This document shows positions 23,550-36,934 of a DNA stretch of 64,000 nucleotides, one piece after another; position 1 is the stretch's first letter, and every line of letters begins with the position of its first letter. The stretch is from the NCBI GenBank assembly GCA_023079485.1, contig CM041083.1, forward strand, positions 140,443,052 to 140,507,051, in the 5' to 3' direction. The translations under genes were made by a program, and so were the position numbers. This DNA comes from Archilochus colubris (lineage: Eukaryota > Chordata > Aves > Apodiformes > Trochilidae). Under the pieces are notes generated by a model. The model had not been told where the DNA came from. It ran no database searches and worked only from the letters and a program-made list of their open reading frames with translations.

Positions 23550-26500
23550 GAAAAAAAGAAGAATTAGACATTTCTTTTGTGCCCTTTGGAAAAAGAACAT
23601 ATGATGTCTGTTTTTTAAGGACTGTCAAAATGGTTTGTTATAGCCTTGCTAGTATCATTTTATGCTAATAAAAATGGAGGCTTTTGAAAAGTGGATAGAA
23701 AGAAATGAAAGTAGATGATTTTAGAAAGGCTGACTTAATAAATCTCAGATGAGAGCAAATTCATCCCAGTAGTAAGTAGGCTTAACACTAATGAGTTCAG
23801 AATTATATCCATTAACATCAGGATTGATTTTTTTTCTGTTCTCTCCCCTTTTGTGTCAGACAAAAATGGAGTAAGAACCTTGTAAAGCTGACAATAATGT
23901 AAGCTTTAAGAGGTGTTCAGCTAATTTATGTTAAGAAGCTTTATTGATATGCATGTTCAAATTTTGCAATGACATTGTTTTAATATGTTAATTTCTGCAC
24001 CTTCATAGTTTCCAAAAAGTTTGTCCTACTTGTTTTCTTCTTGCAAAGTATGTTGTCAAATTTTCCAAGTTTCTTTTTGATATCAGATTTCTATGTGAAG
24101 AGACAATAAAATACAGTCCCCAGGTTTCACATTCAAGCTAAAATACACAGAGTTTGTGTATTTTTTGAGGCTGCAAGAGTGACCTCAGTAAGAACCTACA
24201 CACCTACTACTATATTCACATCAAGCCATGAGTAAGCCTATTAGACACATGCAAAGTAAAGTAAATTAAAGAACTTCAAATAACTGTGATGCAGTCAGGA
24301 AAACTTGGAGTACTAGCAGTCAGAAGGGAGAAGATGAAGCATAAATTATATAATAGCACATAATTCTATATAAGTGTTTACATAAATATTATATACACAC
24401 ATTCCTTTTAGTCTGTGGCTTATCTTTTCTACATAACAGCTCAATCTCTTATTTTCCCTTTTCTTCCATAAATTAAAACCTTTTGCTTTTGATTTAATTT
24501 CCTAAGTAAAATATAATTTAGTATGAATGGGCAATAATCTTTGTTAATTTTCAGTAATTTCTTTTAAGTTTTCTGTTGATATGTAGCATCCATCATGAGA
24601 TGATAATTTGTACAGATTGTGTAAGACTTTCCTTCATCTTCAGGATACAAAATTGAGCTGCACTGTCACCTTTTGACCTAAGTGCTAGGTTTCCCTTATA
24701 CTAGCTGAGCTCCATAGACCTTTTTAATCACTCACTCTCCTCAGGCTGTGTCTAGACAAGTCAGTGCAGGATTGCTTTATGGTTTTTGTGTGGGGAGAGC
24801 ACCTTCCTCTGAAGTTCACCGCAGGTGGGTGCCCCAAAGAGGAAGCCTGCACCCAGAGGGAGGTGGGAGTGCTGTCACGTTTGAGTCATCCCCGAGCCCA
24901 GACAGTCATGAGACCTGTGGTGAGCTGTGGTGAGAGCCAGGACGTAAATTTAGAAAGAGCTGTAGGTTGTGAAAATTTGTCTTTGGGGAGCTGACAATTT
25001 TAGTTACAGGTTTTCACTTGCTTTTCCTCCTGCCTCCTTTCACGGGAATGAATTCCTAATTTAGTTATTCTGATTTATAAGTCATGACCAATCTTTTGGT
25101 TAATCAAAGCCACATCCAAATTGTTATCACCTCTTACTGTTTCAGGGACTGGTGAACGAGAAATTGGCCAGCTGTCACATTCAGGAATATCTTTCCCACC
25201 CCAAGATGAGTAATAGCTGATTTTCCTAGATTTTATTTTGTAAAAATAACTCTGTAGGGTTCTATTTATAGAAAGTTTCCAGCCCAGACAACTTAAGCAC
25301 ACAACCCCAGCAAATTGGTCCATTTCATGATTCTTTCAAAAGCATATATAATTTCTATATATGTATTGGGTATTTTTGCAATGCTTAGGCACATGTACAG
25401 CAACTCTTGGGGAGGTTTAAGTACAATCTTTACTACCTGTTAACTTCTTTATTCTGCTCCTGTGATGGTTGAGCCAAGGGTGTTGAGGAAGTCTCTTCCA
25501 CCAACAAAAAAGTAGAAGTTCATGTGGTCCTGCAGTATATCAAGCAGAAAAATAACTCAGGTAAAGTATCAGGCCATTTGACCTTGTATCTGCTCAGAAG
25601 CACCAACCAAATGGATAACATCATTTAGGTTTAGCAACAAACATTCTGGATTTCCCAGTGGCTCTCAGCAGCCTCAGAGCAGACAAGCAGTGGAGTGAAA
25701 TGTTTCTGCAACTGTGCAGGTTTCCAAGGGCTAAAAATTAACATTCCCCAGTGAGTGTACCCAGAAGCTCTAGAGCACATCATCAGTGATCCTCTCTCTC
25801 TGGAGGAGGTATGAGAACAGGGCTTTTGTCTTTTCCAGCCATTGATCGCCTCTGACAGCTTCTAAAGTTTGCTTCAGCACTGCTGAATTCCTGGGATCTT
25901 TTTCCCTTTGAAAAAAGGAAAGTATCTTTCTGTCTCACTTACCTAGAGCTAATGCATGAATGTATATTAAGAAACTGTATATCAGTAGACCCATGATGTG
26001 TCTATCCATTAATAAAAAAAAAAAGATTTCATTTTTTCTCACACATTCTTCATTTTATTTCCTAGTGTCCTTGTTAATTTATGTTGCACATCCTGATTAG
26101 CTTCCTTCTTGGGGAGCTTTCCTGGTGCCCTAAAACTCGCATAGTGGTTTTCTTCAATCCAAATGTAGACATAGAGGGAGTGAGTGGTTTGGAAGATGGC
26201 TGTCTTCTCTGCCCCTTGGCTGGTGACCACAGCCCTTTGAGCAAAGGGCAGTGTGTTTCCATGTCTCAGCTGGTGCTGGGACTGCCAGAGAAAAGTAGGT
26301 CCAATGTTAAAATCCCAGCCCATGAAAGAACCTGGAGGAGGTGGGAACACACATTATCCTTTGCTGTGCCTGTGGTGGGCAGGATGATCTCCATCAGAGG
26401 GACAGAATGGACAGGTGCCATCAGTGACACCATAAATGATCTGCTGGGGTGTGCCTTTTAAAGCCCCTTCTCATCTCTGATTCCAGAAGCTAGCATGTTA

Positions 26501-29500
26501 CATAAATATTATTCTGTTATAATGAAGAGTCACAAAATGCATTTCAGCTTGACTCAAGCTTTTAAAGAGGAGTAGGTTCAAGAGGAATAGTTTCCTAATA
26601 GGATGAAACTATGAACTTTTTTTTTACCTCTTCCCTTACTTCTTATTGTGACAGATATGGATTGGTCAAACTGTCTTTATTCTAGACCTGGGAGTGCATG
26701 TGTGTGCCGAATGCATGCTTCAAACAACAAAAATAACATATGAAGTTGATTTTTAGCCTAAAAAATGTCATTAGCTATGCCAAAACCAGATGTTTGAGTG
26801 AAGTTTCAAATCCTCTAACATTTTCTTAGGTGTTAGAGCTGAACGTTGAGAAAACCAAGTTCAAAGGAACAGAGAAAGAATCAATAAAGTAAATTAAAAA
26901 CAAAATTCTGAAATGGGAGGGTAGTTGGAATTAATTTGGAGATCTCCATCTTTTCCAGTTTTTCTCTAGAACACAGGGGATTCTTAAAGGCTCATCCCTT
27001 TGTGTTTAGTCTGTCCTGCAGAAGAAATTACAAAGGGGTCCTTGCTTTTGCTTACTTTGTTTCTTTACAAAGCAGACCAGCCATTGTTTATTTTATGTTC
27101 TGCTGCACCATTTTTGAGTGTAATACTCACAGTATTTTAATCTGACAAAAGTGCTGCTGCCAAAGGGACTGTCTTACTTTTGCCTCATCTGTGACAACAC
27201 TTTCTTTCTGCCTTCCTTGTTCCAGGGCTACCAGACATATGGCTGTGTGCTGAGATAGATCAGGGAATTCACCCTGTTGAAAGTTACTCATTTAAGCTGT
27301 CATAGTTTGTGGGGTTTTTTACTTTCTAGTCATACCTGTTCCATTTAATGCATAGCCACCTGAACATCTATGCTGATATAAGGCAGAAAGTGGGAAGATG
27401 TGAAAGGAGGATATGTGGCATCTCATACTCACTGTAGGAAAACATCACTGAGGCAGCAAACCCAACCCACAGATACCCTGAGGGCAGTGTTGCTGTTGAA
27501 CTTCTCTCTAAGCCATCAGGCCCAAAAGGTCAGGAATCTGGGGCTTCATACAAGCAACCTCTTCTACCTTCTGGCTCTCCCTCAATTTATTTAATTATTT
27601 TATTAGGTTATAATTTTATGACAAATCAGCACTAGGTACTCCATGAACAAAGCTAATAATATTATCCTGGGTTTGAGTAAGGCTGGAGGGAGTGTCCTGC
27701 TCTAAATCTGACTTTGATGTCGTCCAATCTGTTTAGACACAATTTAATCAAATTGACAGGAAATTTCATGAGACAGATTTCCATAATAGAATTTTTCCAT
27801 AACAGTTTTTATGGAAACCTTGGGACAAAGCAGGTGAGGCACCAGAGCATTCAGTCATGGACTCATGCTGGAGATGCTCTCTTACCCTGTGACTAAAGGG
27901 AGGGCACTGAGGGAAGAGACAGCTGTGCCTTATGTTACTGTTTCCAGAGAGCAAAACAACCCTGCAGAAAAATGGAGAGTGCTCCCTGCCCTTGCTGATG
28001 TGGAAAGTAAAGCTCATTGGCAAGTTTCTTGATGGTCACGTTCTTGGTCTGGTATGCTTCTACCTGGTCAACAGAGTAGGGAATTTACAGGCATTTCTTC
28101 CTCTTTTGTCCTGTTTTTTCCTGGCCCAGGAAGAAGGACTGAGTGTTTTCCCTTTGAGAGCAGAAATAAAGGCCTCAGTATCTTCCTTCCTTTCTCTTGT
28201 CTAGTGCTTAAGAGATGCTTGCCTATTCCCAGCCAAAGCCTTTCCCTTCCATAGGTGTATTGCTCTGCAGAAAGAAGTGTGGTTGTATTGATTTGCTGGG
28301 TGCCTGTTTTTCCTTTCCCTCAATATATGAATTACTAGTGTGGAAGGAGGACCATACAGATGACTGCTACCCCATTACTGTCAGTCTCCCAGGTCATGAC
28401 AAGGTCTGGGAACTCTTGGTACTGGCACTGGACTTCTCTGCCCCACAGCAGCTGTGGGATTGTCATGGATTAACCCTGGCCAGCTCAGTTTGGGCCCATG
28501 CTCTGTCTGAAGCACAAGGATTTGTCACCTAGGGATCCCCGAGGGCACAAAAGCACTTCTGAGGGCTGAGTTTGTCACAGGAGAGGCAGCTCCACACCAC
28601 ATAAGTGAATGTGCAACTCTGCTTTTGCAAGAGCAACTCTTACTCAACACATACCTAGGGTTTCAGTGCAGTACACAGTCAGAGATAAGTGTTTTACTGC
28701 TCCTATTTGGTTAGTGGTTAAAGAGTAAGCAATGTATATTAACGGCAAGTAATAAGGACATTGCCAATGGGAATCACACCTTCATGCCTGACTCCATTTA
28801 TCATGTGTCTGGCAGTCCTGCCTTATCTTTGGCCAATCTGACTGCTGAGAGTTCATAAAGATCAAACTCTCATCGTCTCATATCCTGATTATGACTACAG
28901 CCTTTTTACATCCTTAGCAAGTGCAGACCTGCTTCATTCATGAACTTCCAGAATACTCGTCTGCTGCCACTTCTTTCCCCTTTCTTCCTGATGCTCTTTT
29001 CTATCTTATAGAGCCCGTACAGCTTGCAAAGCTTTGATTACTAATTACTCCCTCTATCTCTTGTCTTCTTTGCACTACTGAAAGGTCAACCCTGTCTTTG
29101 ATCAGCCAGTGATGCCAAGCACTCTGTCAGCTTTTTCAGAATCTCGTTTTCTTCCATAGTGTCCTGTTCATCTCTGTTGTGGTGAAAGCTTCAAAAGCAC
29201 ACAGACATCTGCATCAGCATTGCCTCTCCAGACTCCTCTGAAAATTGTTTTTGGCTGTGATGGTTACATAAGCTTTTGTGGTGTCTTCAAAAGCCTCTGT
29301 CCATCCTGCTGATAAGACTGTCTCAGACTGTATATTTTGTCTGTATCTGTATATTATTTCTTGTCCTCATCTTAAAATGTACTTTCCATGGGCCAGGAGC
29401 TGTCTTGTTGTTCTTTGCTTACATAATGCTTACATTATATAATGGAGTTCTGATCTGTGGTGGGAGTTCTTCAGCATTTAATAGCAAAAATAATAAAAAT

Positions 29501-30699
29501 ATTATTAACAAATGTCTCTGACTGCATAACATGGTGTGGTCACAGTTTGCAAAAGTTCTATTTCCTCAGGACAGCTTGTCTGTCTGTCTACAGAATGCAG
29601 GTGCAACCCAGAGCAGTCCATTTTCAGAAAGGAATGTGTTAGGAAAATATTTGAGCTTGAGTAATTCCACAAACAGAAGAAAAAACCCCAGTGTTCTGCA
29701 CTTTCAGAAAGATTTCCTACTGTGCAGATTTTTTGCTAGCCCATTAATTTCGCCATCTCAGAACTCAAACAGCATGGCCTTGAGCAGTGGTTTTCCAAAT
29801 TCCTTCCAGTTGTAGCATGCTAACATAAACAGCATTTGCATATGGATGTCATAAAAGTGACTAATGCCAGCAATCATCGTACTTTATTGCAATAATGTGA
29901 CACATGTGCCTGAGCATCCTAAAAGATCTGCTCAGAGCCCATTGACGCTGAAGAAATGGCACACCTCTTATCTAGCAGTGACACCCGGTGCAGAGAAGGC
30001 TTTGACAGCAACCAGAGCATGAAACCAGCTTTAGATGAGCATACAAGAGGGAAGGGCACTGGAGGCTTCACTGCACCACACCACACAACAGCACTGGGTA
30101 CATGTCTCTTACCCTAAATCAGAAATCAAGCTCAGGAAGTTGAACAAAGAGAGTTTTCTAGCTTGATAGCCAGGAAGTTCAATGAACTCCTAGACTGCAG
30201 CTGTTGGCAAGTCAGTGAAGAGACATCTGCCTCTGACCTTGGCTTTGTACCCAATCATGTTTTAACATCTCTGATTCTCCAAAGAAGGCTACAAATGGTT
30301 CCTCCAGGCGAGGGGCAGTCAGTTGTGCCATGAGTGTGAGGCTGAATGCTGCCATTTTCAGTCAAGAATTTGTGGACTCAAGGGAATTTGTCACAGTTCA
30401 GCCTTGTCAGATTTTAATTCCACAGGATCAGGAGGGAGGGTTATCATCATATAGCTCAGAAAACACACTTTCCCATCTTACAGACTGTCATTCGGAGCTT
30501 TCAGTTGCTGATCAGGCTTCCCACACAGATGAGACGTGCACACTTATGCCACGTGCAACAGCCCCTGCTTCCTAATGCCACCCCAATCTGTTTCCCAGCT
30601 TTTAAAAGATACAACAGAAGCATAAAGGTCTCCAAGATAAGAGAAACACGAGTAAAAATTGTTTAAAATTATCTCATCACTGTGTAGAGTGAAGAAGGA

Positions 30700-31187
30700 T
30701 GCAAACTGGGCCCCTCAGTTCAGGAAGGAGATTGAGGTGCTGGAGCAGGTCCAAAGGAGGGCAACCAGGCTGGTGAAGGGACTCGAGCAAAAACCCTATG
30801 AGGAGAGGCTGAAGGAGCTGGGGGTGTTCAGCCTGGAGAAGAGGAGGCTCAGGGGAGACCTCACCACTCTCTACAACTCCCTGAAAGGAGGGTGTAGGGG
30901 AGGGTCGATCTCTTTTCCCAGGCATCTCTCAGCAAGACAAGAGGGCACGGTCTTAAGTTGTGCCTGGGGAGGTTTAAGTTGGATATTAGAAAGAATTTCT
31001 TTACGGAGAGGGTGATCAGGCATTGGAATGGGCTGCCCAGGGACGTGGTGGATTCTCCATCCCTGGAGATATTTAGAAAGAGACTGGATGTGGCACTCAG
31101 TGCCATGGTCTGGTAACTGCAGCGGTAGTGGATCAAGGGTTGGACTTGGTGATCTCTGAGGTCCCTTCCAACCCAGCCGATTCTGAA
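30700..31187 (+). mobile_element. CR1 LINE fragment, sense, relatively young
   Basis: Starts at CTGGGCCCCTCAGTTCAGGA. The first part still reads the ORF2 end in one frame ([19 protein letters not shown] and [20 protein letters not shown]), then frameshifts occur. Later blocks include GGCATTGGAATGGGCTGCCC and GATCTCTGAGGTCCCTTCCA. The usual tail is lost after AACCCAGCCGATTCTG. It is the same subfamily as the antisense copy at 6291-6800, and both are truncated at practically the same 5' position. The two lie on either side of the SH3RF3 exons at 11544 and 18735. Confidence 0.93.
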
Positions 31188-34100
31188 GTACCACTCCCCC
31201 TGCGGGAAAAGAGAGTTGTGCTGTTGTGCCAGCACTAATACCTCTATGTGGAAAGGAGGCACCTTAAATGCACAGCTAGTCTCAAGCAGAGTTTGCACTA
31301 CAATAAGCCAGAGGACAGGGCAGCTACGAGAATCAAACTCAAGCTGGTAAATTATGTCTCTCTGAGAACAACTCCCTGTTTCCCTCTGTGTGCATAGGTA
31401 AGAAGGCCAGTCTCTCTGTCACACGAACAATCTGTGTATCCTGTTGTGCCACTGTGCAACTCAAACACGCACAATTAATTTCCCATTTCAGAGGAACATC
31501 TCAGAACTGTCCCTCTAGGGGGTCATCAGATGCTTGGGTGAAACAGCAGCACATAGTGTCCTGACTCACCCAAATGCAAATAATGAACCTAAAGCCTGGA
31601 CACAAGTCTCTGATGACCTAGTAGCTTTTGTGACTGGTGGCTGGCATTCTTTGTTGAAGTTTGCTCACACAGTGTGACCCCAGAGCTGGTGCTGCATCTC
31701 TTCACCACAACCAGAAACTCTGCTTTGTAGCTGGCTGTAGCAGGAACCCCACACACAGCATCTAACTGTACAGGCCCATGGGACTTTATTCTATTTCAAA
31801 TACCCTGTTCTGAATCCAGCAATCCTTCTGTGGCATGTATTTGGGAAGTAGCAGCCAAGAGGCTGTGTAGTAAAAAATGGATCTTTCCTAAATATAGTAC
31901 ACACTGGGCAAAGGCTGTTTATCACAATCCTTTAGTGCTAATGTGTGCTTGAAGTGTGTATTCCTTTTACAAGCAACTGAACCAAAACATTTTCTTGGCA
32001 TTTGCTTTCATTCTTCATTTCACTCCTTTATCAGAGATACAGACAGTACGTTTATTTGTGTGGGATTCCCCACAGGTAATCTTCAGTTGCAGCACATAAA
32101 ACTTAATTTTCCCCAATTGCACAAGATCTCTTATTCTACAAAAAGCTGTAAATCACCACAACAAAGACTCCTTGCTTGCTCAGTGTAGGGAAAGCCTTGC
32201 AGTACTTGAAAAATTACTTTGGCTTTCTCATGTTTTCCTTGTGCTGCAGTTCAAAGAGCTTCCAAGAACTTCTCAGGTTTATCCAACTTCTGCAGGTAAC
32301 TTTGATTATGTGAGGTGCATGTAGGTCTTTTTCTCATTGTCCACCAGAACACTTTTGTGATCAAATTCAGAAAGGATTTCAGCAAATGTATATATTCTGG
32401 TTTTTTCTTCCCTATCCTTTATGACACAAAGTTGGAAGCAAGCATTTTCTTTCAAAAAAGACATGGCATTATTTCTTCCTTCACACAACTCTAAAGAAAC
32501 TGTTTTTTCATGAACAGTATTTCCAGGAACAAATCTCAGAGGATGAGCAAAAGAGCATGATGTTGTGTCTGGCAGTATGTGGGCACTCTCAAGAAGACAA
32601 GAGTCCACTCAGCACGAGCATGATGCTGCCTGGTTCACAATCCCATTTATAATTACTTGGGTCACACACCATGATTCGATAGCCATTTTCTTTAAGGGTC
32701 CCAGGTTTGATGTGTGCATTGACTCTAAAGGGATCCACTGCCTTAGTTGGTGGTAGTTGACTTTCCAGTTTTCAGTTAATTCAATGGGTATTGTTGATCA
32801 AACAAGTAAACAACAGGATGAAAAGCCTTGTGGAACATTAAGGAAATAGGTAAAAAGTTATGAGAAAACTCTGAAAACATGAGACTTAGCTCTTTTTAAG
32901 GAACAGAGGCTCTGCAGGTATTGCTTAGAGATCACTTGTGAACCACACAGCTCTGCTTCAGGAACTGCAGTATCTTTCCTAGCCTGTGCTGAACTTTCGG
33001 GGTCAAAGCAAAGATTTCTGTAAATGAAGGGTTTCTAGATTTCAGCATAAAGCTACTTCAGAGAGCTTCTCTTCCTTGCAGTAACTGGTAGCAATTGTTA
33101 GCTGCCAAATGTTATTGAGGCATCAGGACTACACCTGAACTGACTCTGGAAGCCTCCTGAGTCCATCTTGAGCTCCTGTCTAGTGCAAGGCTGCTCACGC
33201 TGCTTCTGATGGCACCAGCATCTTCTGTTATTGTGTAGCTGAGCAGCTGGACTGAGAGGGAAAGTCACAAAGTTTTCCACTTAACAAGAATATGAGTGAA
33301 GGAGACTCAGAACAGCCAGAATGCTGGTAGCCTTCTCCTAGGAAAGTGACAGTGTTGTTTTACATCTCCCATGGCCATTCCTCCACACATGGAATTAGAG
33401 CCAGGAGCCCAGGTACCCAGATGAACTCCCAAACCACTGCAGCCCTGGTCATTTCTGTGTCCTAGCTGAGAAACATTATCTGAGAAACAGTTTCCTAATG
33501 GACATCTTGTGAAACCTTCCTGGGAAGTACTTAAGTTCCAGTGAGTTTTGGATTTTGATGAAAAAACAGTCAGTAAACTCCTCACAAGCTCCAACAGGAA
33601 CTTTTCTGGTATTGAAATTGGTGCCAGACAGACACCAGTCCTCCCACCATTGCAGGCAGCTGGAGCTTTGCCACTGACTTCAAAGGCATTAGGACCAAGC
33701 CTATGAATTCATGACTGCACTTTTTATTTAGCTTTCTGAATAATAACTTATAAGTAAAAAATACTCTGTATTTACCCATTCTTTCTGATGTTGAGTAAAG
33801 CTGTATTTGGTTGCAGTTCTTGCTTTCAAATGAGCTTTGGGGAAGTCATGAACATCTCATTATGAGTAGGGGTGTCCATAGAGGACAGATAGGAAGAAAA
33901 GAGAAGGAAATCCTTAGGCACATTGCAGACACACAGCAGATCTGAGATTCAGAGATGACAGATGAGAGTAAGATAGTCCTCATACTTGGAGCTGAAGGCT
34001 AGTTAGTCAGTATTGTTGCAAGGAGTGGAGATGCAGAAAGCCTGCTTCTTTTTGGTGAGTTCATCTATTTTTAATGCAGTTGCATTTAGTTTTATTCTCT

Positions 34101-36909
34101 TTCTTCTCAGTGATTTGGACATTAATTTCTATAAGTTTACTCACTGCTTTCTGTTCCTGAGCATACTTTGCAGCAGACTGAACATTTTTCTGGGATTCAC
34201 CAAGCCATGTGTTTGTTCTCCATCACTGCAAACCATTTTTCGTCTGAAAACTGTTTGGAAAAAAGGGAAAGAAAAAAAATTCCCAGTTCACCACCCAAGG
34301 CTTAGTGTTTACTTCTGCTGCACGCATCATTTATTTTCATTCTGCAAGATCATGATGACACGCTCATCCAAGCACATGCTGTTCTAATATGCTACATTCC
34401 TTCAGCCTCTCAGGCTGAATGTTAGAAGTGACATTGCTACTAGATGAGAAAGATCTTGTAAGACAGGGAAATAGATTGCTGAGTACTGCTGCCTTTCAAG
34501 GAACCATGTTGTAGACAAGAATAATTGGCTTGTTTTTTGGAACTATACATAATTGTGTACATGTATGACCCTCATTAGGAAGAATATCTCCTGTATGGCT
34601 TGAGAGATTTCCTTCCTTGAGAACATGCTAACATATTTAGCAGGCTTTTGGAAACAAGAATGAGATATATGCCTGTGACTGGAAGAACAGAACACTTGAA
34701 GTCTGAGATGAATCCCGGCAAAGTATTTCTGCAGCTATCACTCCATGTGAATGTGTTCAAGCAAGCACATGCACTCTGCTTCTTGTGTTTTCTGGGTGCA
34801 TGGAATAATAACTCTGCTCTCAATCACAGTGTGGAGTTACAGAAATCTATCTTCCCTTATGGATAAACCACTTGCAGAAAAACTGTTCCACATTTACTTG
34901 TCCCTCCCTGGCAATAAATTAGGAAAGGCAATGGTGGGTTGTTAGAGATTAACATATAAAACATTAAATCATGCTTTGTTTTAGCTACAGTATTTTTTCT
35001 TAAACTGTGCCTTATTAATGATTCTTCATTAGAAGCTGGTGCCTAAATGAAAAATTGATATAGGATTTTGTAGCTTCTGTCCAATTAATTTAAACTGTCT
35101 GTGGAGAACCTGTGAGGCTTTCTCTAAATATTTTTAAATCTGAATTTACAAAACACATAAAAGAGGAAAATTATAGATGCATTCAGTATGACTTGGTTGA
35201 AGAGCCTTTGGCACAACTTCATCTGCTAATATCCCATTAGCAAGCTCTTGGAACTGCTGTGCATCCTCTGTGCTAACTTACTCAATGAACATGTAAAGAA
35301 TTAGGTAAAGTATTATGTACTTTCTCCCATTGAGAAACCCATTTGAGTCAAAGGGTATTTTGCTGCTTGGCGAGAGTAGAAGAAAGGTTGTGTGCTGCAT
35401 TTGCCAGTAGGGATAACAGTATGGAAAAGCTGCTTTAGATTTCTGAAATGCTGCTTTTTGGGGATGAAAATGCTTTCACAGATGCTGTCCTCTCAGGGAC
35501 CCAGCAGAGACAGGAGTCTCTTGTACAGCTACTCCCTTGCTCACTTAATAACCTCACTGTGCTTCAGAACATAAATTATAATACTACCAAAACTAATTTA
35601 ATGAGTGCATAAGAACTTAATATTTCCTGAGAGTAACTACTCTGAAGTAAAAACACAGTAATAAAATCAGACTGTTTATTTTAATCACAAAATCAGGTAT
35701 GGATCTTCAGGCTGCCAAAGTTTCTGCAAGGCATAAAATAGGGATGTGCATGATCTCAATATTTATGAACTGTAAAGTATAAAAATTAGCAGTCCCCAGG
35801 TGAAAATATTTTCAGCCTTTCAGGGTGTGATTATGAAGAAGTTTTATTAATAATTTTAATTTTCCTTCCTGCTCTTCTCAGTAGTTTGTCTCCAAAACCT
35901 TGAGCATGATATTTTTTTCTTACCATTCTCTTCTTTTTCATTAGGTAATGCATTGATTTGTGGGGTTTTCTAACTTTTCACTTTTAAAAGGAGCCTGAAA
36001 TATTGTATTTCTTATCTTATGTCTGCATTTGAACAGCACCATTCTTTAGCCAAAATTTTCCATAAAACCTTACATACCAGGTGAAGCATTGTTTACCTGA
36101 AAGCCTTAATAAACTGTACTTTCTGGTTCAAACTGGCTCCAGTTTAACAAAATCCTTAAGCACATGTGTAACACTGAGAATTCAAACAGTCCTGCCTTGT
36201 TCAGAAAAGAATGGTGCTTTAGTCCCCGTAGTGGCACTTTGGTCTGCACAGGATCAAGTACACACTGAAGTATGTTGCTAGACCAGAAACAGAGCCAGGT
36301 GCTATCTTTGGTAGGCCAGGTATCAGTCAGAAATTAATCCCTTACCCAGACTTAAATGACTAGAAAGGTAATAGTATTCAATAGCAGAATCCTCCATTTT
36401 CCAGGAGACAGAACCACCAGTGAACTGCAAGAACCCAGGAGCTGCTGTGTATCAGGGTGTCCCTTGGGGGTTTAAACTGGGCTGGAACAATCTTGCCACT
36501 ATCATGGAATAGTAAACATGCTGGCATATTTGTCAAGGGAAATGCAGTAAAGGTTAATTATTTAAATCTGACCTAAATTTGCCATTCTTCTATCTTGTTG
36601 CATAATGATAACAACAAGTTCCACAGTAATAATTTGTTATTTGAACTAAAACTATAATTAATCATGACCCACACTGGACAAGTAGCTTTTTCCTCACTCT
36701 TCCTTCCAAGCAGGGTATGTGAATAGTATGTGATATAATGATATAATGTTCATTAAATCCCAGTGGGATATAAAGGGCATATTTTATCCTATATGGGGAT
36801 AATTAGTGCAGGTGACACTTTGTCTCCTGTGTCCCCTCACCCGTATCAGATGGATAAAGAAACTGTTTACAGGTAGACCCTTTAAAACCTGCATATATAA
36901 TGAACTGGG

Positions 36910-36934
36910 GTGAGTGTGTGTGTGTGTGTGTGTA
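36910..36934. repeat. Short (TG)n microsatellite
   Basis: About 12 TG units with one GA interruption near the start. Confidence 0.85.

Noticed and set aside
28440..28560. TGTCATGGATTAACCCTGGC, faintly like the start of avian endogenous-retrovirus LTRs
   Set aside because: Only about 20-25 bases look similar; no LTR body, poly(A) signal, partner LTR or internal region was found.
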